From Dyella_B sp035508595 (GTDB lineage: Bacteria; Pseudomonadota; Gammaproteobacteria; Xanthomonadales; Rhodanobacteraceae), in contig DATJMR010000192.1 of NCBI GenBank assembly GCA_035508595.1, forward strand, positions 1 through 12,636: a stretch of DNA of 12,636 nucleotides, in the 5' to 3' direction. Positions 7,350-12,636 of this stretch are shown piece by piece. A program made the position numbers and the translations under genes. The stretch's first letter is position 1; each line of letters starts with the position of its first letter. The notes below the pieces were generated by a model that was given only the letters and a program-made list of their open reading frames with translations, ran no database searches and was not told where the DNA came from.

Positions 7350-8521
7350 TGTTTGGACGACCCCACGGCTTTGCGCTGGGCTTTGTCGTCGTTTTGTTTG
7401 TAGCTTCCGCCGATCGCGGAAGCATTATTCAATTGAGTAACCATCTGCGGGGGTTGCATCATCGGTTTAAGCGAAGGTGCCGCGGCTTCCGCGGAGGCTT
7501 TGCGTGCGCGCTGCACACGATAGATACGACCTGCGAGGGCGACGTAGATGACCGAGAGCGCCACGAAAGTCAGCAGATTGCTGCCCGGTGCAAGATGGCG
7601 GGTAAGCGTACCCATGAAGACCAAGGCGACAGCCAGGCCGACCAGCATGACGAGTGTAGTGTGGGGGCCGAAGCCTGCATCCATCATGATGTGATGAATA
7701 TGGCCGCGATCGGGCTTGAACGGGGACTTGCCTTCGCGCATGCGTCGCACCATCACCGAAAGCGTGTCCAGTACAGGCAGCGCGACACACCACAGCACAT
7801 CCACCGTCGACAAATGCGGTTGCGACTGCTGGCTGATGTGAATGAGTGTCCATGCCAGGAAGTAGCCCACCATGAGGCTGCCCGCATCGCCCAAGAAAAC
7901 TTTGCGTCCGATCAGGTCGAGATTGGCTGCCAGGTCAGGCAGCAATGCAGCCGCCAGCAACAATAGAAGAATGATGCTGTGCCACTGCGAAATACCTTGG
8001 AACACACTGATGGCGCCGATGCTTACCAGCGTCAACATGCCGGCCAAGCCGTCGATGCCGTCCATCATGTTGAAGGCGTTTAGCAGGCCGATTACCGCGA
8101 TCAGCGTAACCGGGATGCCAAGCACGCCAAGCTCGAGGTTGTAGCCGAAGAGATGGCCGAGTGTGTGAACGTATACGCCGGTGAGATAGATCATGGTGAG
8201 CACGGCGGCCGTCTGCACAAGCAGTCGCGCGCGAACGCTCAGATCGAAGCGGTCATCCAATGCGCCGGTCAGCGCGAGTACCGCTCCGGTGCCGAGCAAT
8301 GCGTTCGTAAACAGTAGCGATTGTCCTTCGAAACACATGCTGACGATGACGCCGAAGAACGCGGAAAGACCTCCGATCAGCGGAATGTTTCCAACGTGGC
8401 GTTTTCGCTCATCGGGCTTGTCGACCAGACCTATCGATTCTGCATGGTGATACAACAGGATCATGGCTGCTGCAGAGGACAACACAGCGATGGCGCATAA
8501 AAAAAGCATGGGGTATTGCAT
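7346..8521 (-). CDS. WecA/MraY-family undecaprenyl-phosphate sugar-1-phosphate transferase
   Basis: The 391-residue protein has about ten or eleven membrane segments and all the landmarks of the polyprenyl-phosphate N-acetylhexosamine-1-phosphate transferases: DDRFD (89-93), NAFNMMDGIDG (148-158), FLGDAGS (209-215) and the substrate-recognition loop PFKPDRGHIHH (267-277). The HIHH form is typical of WecA-like enzymes using UDP-GlcNAc or a related amino sugar, rather than MraY. It transfers the first sugar phosphate to undecaprenyl phosphate on the cytoplasmic side, so it starts the repeat unit. It is the first gene of the operon. Its ATG at 8521 follows a strong GGGAG seven bases upstream. 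A hydrophilic tail of about 50 residues after 340, rich in Q, N, S and K, is longer than in typical WecA. The exact sugar is not readable. Confidence 0.93.
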   Translation of the reverse strand: MQYPMLFLCAIAVLSSAAAMILLYHHAESIGLVDKPDERKRHVGNIPLIGGLSAFFGVIVSMCFEGQSLLFTNALLGTGAVLALTGALDDRFDLSVRARLLVQTAAVLTMIYLTGVYVHTLGHLFGYNLELGVLGIPVTLIAVIGLLNAFNMMDGIDGLAGMLTLVSIGAISVFQGISQWHSIILLLLLAAALLPDLAANLDLIGRKVFLGDAGSLMVGYFLAWTLIHISQQSQPHLSTVDVLWCVALPVLDTLSVMVRRMREGKSPFKPDRGHIHHIMMDAGFGPHTTLVMLVGLAVALVFMGTLTRHLAPGSNLLTFVALSVIYVALAGRIYRVQRARKASAEAAAPSLKPMMQPPQMVTQLNNASAIGGSYKQNDDKAQRKAVGSSKQ

Positions 8522-8540
8522 GAATTCTCCCGACTACACG
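8522..8540 (-). promoter_or_regulatory. Ribosome-binding site and leader end of the glycan operon
   Basis: On the minus strand GGGAGAATTC directly precedes the ATG at 8521, with GGGAG seven bases away. This is the best ribosome-binding site in the glycan operon and fits a first gene. I could not find a convincing sigma70 promoter in the few hundred bases upstream. Confidence 0.7.
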
Positions 8541-8562
8541 GTTTTCACATGTAGCGCGACGG

Positions 8563-8579
8563 CCCCTGCTGCCTTCGCA
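8563..8579 (-). repeat. Small GC hairpin in the glycan operon leader
   Basis: On the minus strand CTGC-GAAG-GCAG forms a four-base stem with a four-base loop, and CCTGC / GCAGG forms an alternative pairing. It lies about 40-60 bases upstream of the first gene. It is not followed by a run of T, so it is not an obvious terminator. Confidence 0.35.
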
Positions 8580-8582
8580 GGC

Positions 8583-8600
8583 ACTGCGCAACGACGCAGT
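8583..8600. repeat. Inverted repeat ACTGCG-(6)-CGCAGT in operon leader
   Basis: On the plus strand ACTGCG (8583-8588) and CGCAGT (8595-8600) are exact inverted copies separated by six bases. The same half-site occurs as a fused palindrome at 8622-8631. Paired half-sites upstream of a biosynthetic operon could be an operator for a dimeric regulator, or RNA hairpins in the leader. This is an inference. Confidence 0.5.
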
Positions 8601-8621
8601 ACTTGGTAATCGATGCTAGGG

Positions 8622-8631
8622 ACTGCGCAGT
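8622..8631. repeat. Perfect palindrome ACTGCGCAGT in operon leader
   Basis: This ten-base perfect palindrome is built from the same ACTGCG half-site as the inverted repeat at 8583-8600. The two centres are 35 bases apart, roughly three and a third helical turns. See that entry for possible meaning. Confidence 0.5.
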
Positions 8632-8818
8632 GTATGTGGCGTTAAGAAACGTGCGACGTAACGCAAATTTTCATTCAAGATTGTGATAGCGAAATTTATG
8701 CAATGCGTGATTGTCGAGTGAATGATTTCGACGATGCGTGGACGACTCGCTGCGCGAAAATGTTTCCTCTTCGTTATTGTTGTGGAAACGGATGCATGAT
8801 TCAGATGAAATTGAAAAA

Positions 8819-8973
8819 CGTCGTGAATCGTTCATTCATGAATGTGTGTTGGCGAAAGCGTGAGGAGATATTGCATGCGGATGTCGAGCGCGTTTTGGGC
8901 GGGGTAACGTGTGAAAAATCGCTTCGTGCATACGCATGTCGGTGCAATCCGTCGTGAACCTTTCGATGAATGT
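8819..8973. repeat. Imperfect direct repeat pair, 27 and 24 bp, 131 bp apart
   Basis: Copy one (8819-8845) and copy two (8950-8973) both begin CGTCGTGAA and both end ATGAATGT. The inner parts are similar (TCGTTC versus CCTTTC), with a three-base length difference. Such pairs upstream of an operon can be binding sites for one regulator or traces of a local duplication. Confidence 0.5.
8833..8844. repeat. Perfect 12 bp palindrome CATTCATGAATG
   Basis: The twelve bases are their own reverse complement. The palindrome lies within the first copy of the direct repeat. In the second copy the right half (ATGAATG) is kept but the left half is not. It could be a binding site for a dimeric regulator; this is an inference. 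Confidence 0.45.
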
Positions 8974-9013
8974 CGGCAGAGCAAAGACCCTTCACTCGCA
9001 TGGCGAGCGTTTT

Positions 9014-9211
9014 TCATGCTCGCGCGGTGATACGAGCATCTTCATACGGATAGTCGTTCAAGCGTGCAGGCATCTTGCCGATACCCTTCTTCACGCGTTC
9101 TAGTTGAGCTTCCGAATAAATTCCAGCAAGCTCGGGATGTGGCCAAGCGGTTTTGCTAAAGCCGCTTAATCGGTAGTCGAGTCGACGCTCGGCGGGGGAT
9201 GGAAACAACAT
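9014..9211 (-). CDS. Hypothetical 65-residue protein (doubtful)
   Basis: The frame runs from ATG at 9211 to a TGA at 9014 and encodes 65 residues, including GIYSEAQLERVKKGIGKMP and a C-terminal NDYPYEDARITARA. The composition is protein-like (mixed charge, aromatics, no low-complexity run), better than the frames in the neighbouring gap. No ribosome-binding site is visible before the ATG, and the start overlaps the first codons of the divergent lipoprotein gene. I recognise no family. It could be a small real gene, the tail of a decayed larger gene, or chance. A long inverted repeat (9145-9167) inside the frame counts against normal coding. Confidence 0.3.
   Translation of the reverse strand: MLFPSPAERRLDYRLSGFSKTAWPHPELAGIYSEAQLERVKKGIGKMPARLNDYPYEDARITARA
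9145..9167. repeat. Inverted repeat with 10 bp stem and 3-base loop
   Basis: AAGCGGTTTT and AAAGCCGCTT pair over ten positions with one G-T mismatch around the loop GCT. No T run follows on either strand, so it is not a classical terminator. It lies about 30-55 bases upstream of the lipoprotein start. It could act in that gene's leader RNA or be the remnant of a repeat element. Confidence 0.55.
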
Positions 9212-10134
9212 TGCGTATGAAAGACCGCCGTATGGCTCTGCGCTCTTCGAAGCTTGCGATAGCTCTATGTGTGCTCACCGTGGTGAGCGGCTGCGCCAAG
9301 GTAACGATCGATAAAAAGGGTGGAGAGGAACCCGCCAGGGTTGCCCCGTCAGAACAGAGCGCTTCCGACCGAGAAGCCGGAACGGAGCCCTCGCTGGCCG
9401 CGATCGTCCATCGCGACTTGCAAAACGGGTATTACGAGGAGGGGGAAAGGGCGCTTAAGCGCTACCTGCAGGAGCATCCGGGCGATCGCACGGCCGAGCT
9501 CTACCTTCGCCAGCTTGAGGAAGACCCCAAGCAAACGCTCGGCGCTGCATCGGTGTCGCACGTCGTGCAACCGGGTGAATCCTATAGCACGTTGGCCGCC
9601 AAGTACCTCGGCGATCCCAATTTGTTCCTGGTGTTGGCGCGCTACAACGGCTCCACGAATCCATCCAGGATCCGAACGGGCTCATCCTTGCAGTTGCCCG
9701 TACGTTCTACCGATAACAGTGTTGCGTCCCATCTCACCGTGCAGCCGACTCCGGCGCCTGCCGCGGCAGCGCCGGCAGAAGCTGACGCGATCAGTACACC
9801 GCCCGTGGCGGTGCCCACGCAACGCGCCGAGCAACTGAAGAATCAGAGTCTCGCGCTGTATCGGGCGGGGCGTCGAGATCAGGCGATCGATGTGTTTGAT
9901 CAAGCATTGCTGCTGAACCCGCATCTGACGTCGTCGGATACCGAATTTCCAGAACTGAGCCATGCATGGATCGCCAAATCGCATCAGCAGGCGATGGTGT
10001 TTTATCTGGATCAACATTTGGATCAAGCCATCGCGCTGTGGGACCGGATATTGGCGGTCGATCCGACTTACGAGCCCGCTACGATCTATCGTGCCAGAGC
10101 CGTGGAACTCAAGCAGCGCTTGCAGCAATACTGA
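9199..10134 (+). CDS. LysM and TPR-repeat outer-membrane lipoprotein
   Basis: The protein is 311 residues from the ATG at 9199. Starts at 9217 and 9232 are equally possible, as none has a clean ribosome-binding site. The signal peptide (basic 8-18, hydrophobic 19-29) ends in the lipobox VSGC with Cys32. Position +2 is Ala, which predicts outer-membrane sorting. A TPR-like helix pair follows (about 68-110). Then comes a LysM domain (120-167) with HVVQPGESYSTLAAKYLGDP and the closing GSSLQLP, a proline/alanine linker (183-205), and two TPR-like units (211-243 and 259-293) containing AIDVFDQALLLNP and AIALWDRILAVDP. LysM binds peptidoglycan; TPRs bind protein partners. The gene converges on the kinase gene with 20 bp between the stops. 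A role as the envelope anchor or reporter for that kinase is an inference from proximity. Confidence 0.9.
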   Translation: METTLRMKDRRMALRSSKLAIALCVLTVVSGCAKVTIDKKGGEEPARVAPSEQSASDREAGTEPSLAAIVHRDLQNGYYEEGERALKRYLQEHPGDRTAELYLRQLEEDPKQTLGAASVSHVVQPGESYSTLAAKYLGDPNLFLVLARYNGSTNPSRIRTGSSLQLPVRSTDNSVASHLTVQPTPAPAAAAPAEADAISTPPVAVPTQRAEQLKNQSLALYRAGRRDQAIDVFDQALLLNPHLTSSDTEFPELSHAWIAKSHQQAMVFYLDQHLDQAIALWDRILAVDPTYEPATIYRARAVELKQRLQQY

Positions 10135-10154
10135 GCGGTTTGCGAGTTTTTCGA

Positions 10155-11870
10155 TCAGCGCGTTTCATTAGTATCGGGCAGCGGGAAAATCTGTGTGGAT
10201 TGCGGCGAAGAATGGTGCTTCGTCGGCACGGGGCCCGCCGCCAACGCATCTTGTGGCGTACTCGGTGACTGAGCGCTCAATGTTTCGCCCATGAGATTGA
10301 ACGACGCGAACAGCCTGCCTAGTTCGTCGCGGCGGATAAGTCGTATGCGATGCTGATAGTCACCGCGCGCAATACGCAACAAGGCGGTGGCAAGAATATC
10401 CAGTGCACCTCGCAAGCGCCTGAATAGCCAATACGCGGTAAGCAGTACGGCGGCCAACGTGGTCAGCATGACAGCAACGATGACCCACAGCGCCGTATTC
10501 TGCGCAGCTTGTAGGGGCGTCTCGCTTACGCCCAGGCGCAACTCGCCAACCGTCTTGGCTTGATATCGGATCGGCACGTCGAAAACGAGCGAGCTTTGCG
10601 CGCCGCGGACGCCGTTTAGATGCGACTGATAGCTCGTTATGTCGTGGGGCCATTTTTCTGCTGATGTAGCGGTGGCTGCGGCCAAAAGACGGTTATCTTC
10701 GTCGGGCTGCGTGCTGGCTATGATTTTTCCATCGCGATCGGCAATCGCCAGATAATCGATCTGCTCATTGCGCGCCATGTCTTCCACCAGCGCGCGCGTC
10801 GCAGCACGATCCTGCATGACGATATTTTCGGCGGCATCGCGAGCAATGATTTGTCCCAGCGAGCTTCCAAAATCCTGCGTAAGCCCGGTAACGGCGACAT
10901 GCTGTTTGCTATAAATGGCGAGCATGCCGAGCAGAAGTACGGCGACAACGGCCATGCCGAGCGAGCCGGCCCAGCGTATGCCAAGCGATTGAAGGCGCGG
11001 ATGCGGCAAATCTTCCAGCGAGCGCTCGTAGCTGCGGCGCGCCAGGCGCAAATCTTCGATCACCTCCTCGCCGGATTGATAGCGAGCGTCGGGCGAGGGC
11101 GCCATCAGTGTGCGGATGATGTCGATCAAAATGGGCGGTGTCGCCGGGTCGCGTGGCTTGATCGGGGGTTCGGGCAATCGTCGTCGTTGCCGCAGAAGGC
11201 GTTGCACATCGCCGGTATATGTCCAAGGAAGTCGGCCCGTGACCAGCCAGAACAGCAGTACGCCAAGTGAAAACAAGTCGCTGCGGGTATCGGCACGCTT
11301 TCCTTGCAACCGTTCGGGCGACATATAGTTTGGCGTGCCGCCGATTTCCTTCGTTTGGGGCACGGCAGCGCGCGGGTGCGCCGTTCTTCGTTCGGCGATG
11401 CCGAAATCGGCGATCTTGGCGTATCGCCATCCGTCGATAAGCATCACGTTATCCGGTTTGATATCGTGATGGATTACGCCTCGCGCATGCGCATAGTGCA
11501 GGGCCGACGCGAGCTGGCTGGCCAGTTCGAGAATCGCCGATGCGGACGGCGAGCCTTTCGATGCCACATAGCTTTCCAGCGTTTCGCCGGGCAGTTGCTC
11601 CATCGCGATATACGGACGGCCGTCGTCGGTTTCGCCGGTATCGAAAATCGTGACGATATGCGGATGCGTAAGATGTCCGGCTGCGCGAGCTTCCACCAAA
11701 AAACGTTTTCGATATCCGGGATCGTCGACGAAACTGTCGTGCAGGCATTTGATGGCGACCCGGCGCTGAATTTCCGGATCGAAGCCGGCGTACACCATCG
11801 ACATCGCGCCCTCGCCAAGGATGCCATCGATGCGATAGCGGCCGATCGTATTCGGTGTGGTTTGGCTCAT
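10155..11870 (-). CDS. Membrane Ser/Thr protein kinase with extracytoplasmic sensor and C-terminal HAMP domain
   Basis: The protein has 571 residues. Its N-terminal Hanks-type kinase domain (about 11-275) has the glycine loop LGEGAMSMVYAG (18-29), Lys41 in VAIK, Glu60, catalytic loop HHDIKPDN (134-141, Asp136), DFG (155-157) and SPE (184-186). The usual Arg before the catalytic Asp is His135. A membrane segment (about 302-320) leads to an extracytoplasmic region (321-458) with a PAS/CACHE-like stretch IDYLAIADRDGKIIAST. A second membrane segment (461-480) and a HAMP domain (481-532, RIARGDYQHRI, RRDELGRL) come next, then a disordered tail. The ATG at 11870 is ten bases after the FHA stop, so the two are co-transcribed. 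The protein should phosphorylate Ser/Thr on cytoplasmic targets, plausibly the FHA protein's partners. Ending in a HAMP without an output domain is unusual. Confidence 0.93.
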   Translation of the reverse strand: MSQTTPNTIGRYRIDGILGEGAMSMVYAGFDPEIQRRVAIKCLHDSFVDDPGYRKRFLVEARAAGHLTHPHIVTIFDTGETDDGRPYIAMEQLPGETLESYVASKGSPSASAILELASQLASALHYAHARGVIHHDIKPDNVMLIDGWRYAKIADFGIAERRTAHPRAAVPQTKEIGGTPNYMSPERLQGKRADTRSDLFSLGVLLFWLVTGRLPWTYTGDVQRLLRQRRRLPEPPIKPRDPATPPILIDIIRTLMAPSPDARYQSGEEVIEDLRLARRSYERSLEDLPHPRLQSLGIRWAGSLGMAVVAVLLLGMLAIYSKQHVAVTGLTQDFGSSLGQIIARDAAENIVMQDRAATRALVEDMARNEQIDYLAIADRDGKIIASTQPDEDNRLLAAATATSAEKWPHDITSYQSHLNGVRGAQSSLVFDVPIRYQAKTVGELRLGVSETPLQAAQNTALWVIVAVMLTTLAAVLLTAYWLFRRLRGALDILATALLRIARGDYQHRIRLIRRDELGRLFASFNLMGETLSAQSPSTPQDALAAGPVPTKHHSSPQSTQIFPLPDTNETR

Positions 11871-11880
11871 GCGTGTGCGG

Positions 11881-12408
11881 TTAGAGCAGCCACCACACCA
11901 GTCCGGCCATGGCCGTCAGGCAAAGCAACGCAACCATGGCGTATGCGTACGGCCGCACGCCCTGCGCGCGTTGCTCGCGCGTGAGAAACGCAAATTCGGT
12001 CTGTCCGAATCGTACACGATCGCCGTGTGCGAGCACCGTCTCATGAATACGTTTATCGTTGACGAAGGTGCCGTTGGTGGAAAGCGTATTCATCAGCACG
12101 TAGTGACCGTGCTGGTTGATGAGCCATGCGTGGGTGGCCGAAACGCTGGGATCGTCGATGACGATATCGTTGTCGTCGCGGCGGCCGATGGTGCGGCGGC
12201 CTTGGCGCAACACATAGCGGCGGCCTTTTTGCTCGCCGCGTACGCCTTCAAGAACCGGTTCATGAGTGGACGCGCGCCCATCCGAAACGGGAACATCGTC
12301 CAGTGCCAATGGCTGGATCTCGGCGACGGACAGCAACTGCGTGCCCTGCGGGCCCGCACGGCGTTGGCCGCGACCTTCCGGCTGCGACTGGCCAGTGTTC
12401 ATAGACAT
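11881..12408 (-). CDS. FHA-domain protein with C-terminal membrane anchor
   Basis: The protein is 175 residues from the ATG at 12408, chosen because GGGGG lies seven bases upstream. A longer frame to 12462 would overlap the promoter. After a disordered N-terminus (1-55), the FHA domain (about 63-142) shows YVLRQGRRTIGRRDDNDIVI in the 65-84 region with the Gly-Arg pair (75-76), the SATH motif (Ser90, His93) and TNGTFVND (111-118). These are the phosphothreonine-binding residues of the fold. A short basic stretch is followed by one hydrophobic segment (154-175) ending the protein, so it is a tail-anchored membrane protein with the FHA domain in the cytoplasm. It is the first gene of a two-gene unit with the kinase, and it probably docks phosphorylated kinase or substrate at the membrane. 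The start codon for the kinase follows ten bases after its stop. Confidence 0.92.
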   Translation of the reverse strand: MSMNTGQSQPEGRGQRRAGPQGTQLLSVAEIQPLALDDVPVSDGRASTHEPVLEGVRGEQKGRRYVLRQGRRTIGRRDDNDIVIDDPSVSATHAWLINQHGHYVLMNTLSTNGTFVNDKRIHETVLAHGDRVRFGQTEFAFLTREQRAQGVRPYAYAMVALLCLTAMAGLVWWLL

Positions 12409-12433
12409 CACTAAACCCCCTGTTACGAAGGAA

Positions 12434-12462
12434 ACTATAGCGAAAATGCGAACAATTGGCAC
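12434..12462 (-). promoter_or_regulatory. Predicted sigma70-type promoter for the FHA-kinase unit
   Basis: On the minus strand GTGCCA (12457-12462, four of six to TTGACA) and TATAGT (12434-12439, five of six to TATAAT) are separated by 17 bases. Transcription would start near 12427, leaving a short leader of about 20 bases that includes the GGGGG ribosome-binding site. Confidence 0.55.
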
Positions 12463-12606
12463 ATGGCGTTAAGGGCGGCCGCGCTTGCTGATCCGCCGTT
12501 CCGGCGATAGAGCGATATCCCGATGAGTGGTGGATGCGGCGTGACCTGACGGTTTCTTGCGAAGTTCGATAGTCGCCATCATTGTGTTAAGGAGTTGTCT
12601 ACAGCG

Positions 12607-12636
12607 ATGCAGTGGCATGTCTGCAAGAAACGCGAT
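12607..12636 (+). CDS. Possible start of a divergent gene, cut by window edge
   Basis: An ATG at 12607 follows AAGGAG by about twelve bases and opens ten codons (MQWHVCKKRD) to the right edge. It is divergent from the FHA-kinase unit. The N-terminus could suit a PP2C-type phosphatase, which often begins with a short strand before a GxxRxxNED motif and often accompanies such kinases. Ten residues cannot establish this. Confidence 0.25.
   Translation, partial: MQWHVCKKRD

Larger units (their letters stand above)
8641..9013. other. Non-coding stretch without a convincing gene
   Basis: This stretch looks AT-richer than its surroundings. Open frames on both strands (plus 8703-8957, minus 8801-9001 and 8832-9017) give low-complexity or cysteine-scattered translations with no family resemblance and no ribosome-binding site. 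It probably holds the promoter and regulatory sites of the glycan operon transcribed leftward. The only patterned elements I see are the direct repeat at 8819/8950 and the palindrome at 8833. Confidence 0.6.

Noticed and set aside
8530..8560. JUMPstart/ops element before the glycan operon
   Set aside because: The minus-strand sequence GGGGCCGTCGCGCTAC only loosely recalls GGCGGTAGCGTG and lacks the core order.
8640..8740. Sigma70 promoter for the glycan operon
   Set aside because: Candidate -10 boxes such as CATAAA and TACACT have no acceptable -35 partner at 16-18 bases.
8995..9014. CTCGC-ATG-GCGAG followed by five T, terminator-like on the plus strand
   Set aside because: The stem has only five pairs with a three-base loop, and no supported plus-strand gene ends before it.
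9130..9195. tRNA-like stretch around GGGATGTGGCCAAGCGG
   Set aside because: The start resembles a tRNA D-arm, but there is no matching acceptor stem, T-arm or CCA end. The visible pairing is a single 10 bp hairpin.
11304..11984. 226-codon plus-strand ORF
   Set aside because: It is opposite the kinase domain and the FHA C-terminus; its translation has no family features.
1..12636. CRISPR arrays, insertion sequences, integrase or attachment sites
   Set aside because: No regularly spaced repeats, transposase or integrase motifs, or terminal inverted repeats were seen. The synthetase duplication is old and diverged and not flanked by mobile-element signs.

Overview
The window looks like a chromosomal segment from a gammaproteobacterium, most likely of the Xanthomonadales (Rhodanobacteraceae or Xanthomonadaceae type). 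This placement is an inference from moderate GC content, tightly packed overlapping genes and the gene mix. No rRNA, tRNA or other taxonomic marker is present, so it is low confidence.

Region 1 (1-8521, all minus strand) is most of an exopolysaccharide or surface-glycan operon. In transcription order it reads: a WecA/MraY-type sugar-1-phosphate transferase that starts the lipid-linked repeat unit; a family 2 glycosyltransferase; an EpsG-type (Wzy-like) polymerase; two tandem, about 73% identical asparagine-synthase-like enzymes that lack the glutaminase domain; a Tat-exported parallel beta-helix protein of the pectate-lyase-3 type; and a family 4 glycosyltransferase that runs off the left edge. 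Three of the gene junctions are 4-base ATGA overlaps. The stop of the first synthetase copy is also overlapped by the ATG of a 42-codon ORF, inside a 187 bp spacer between the two copies. A working model is that a lipid-linked glycan is started, extended and polymerised, chemically modified by the ATP-dependent synthetase pair (for example amidation of a uronic acid or attachment of an amino compound), and then trimmed or altered in the periplasm by the beta-helix protein. The modification step is inferred.

Region 2 (8522-9013) is a stretch of about 490 bp without a convincing gene. It holds the leader of the glycan operon, which has a good ribosome-binding site, two ACTGCG inverted repeats and a small GC hairpin. 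It also holds an imperfect 24-27 bp direct repeat and a perfect 12 bp palindrome. A doubtful 65-codon ORF follows (9014-9211, minus).

Region 3 (9199-12636) is a signalling and envelope module. A plus-strand lipoprotein with LysM and TPR-like repeats converges on a minus-strand pair encoding a tail-anchored FHA protein and a Ser/Thr kinase. The kinase carries an extracytoplasmic segment and a C-terminal HAMP domain. A good sigma70-type promoter precedes the FHA gene. A possible divergent gene starts at 12607 and runs off the right edge. The kinase/FHA/LysM group could sense the cell envelope, but nothing in the sequence proves that it controls the glycan operon.
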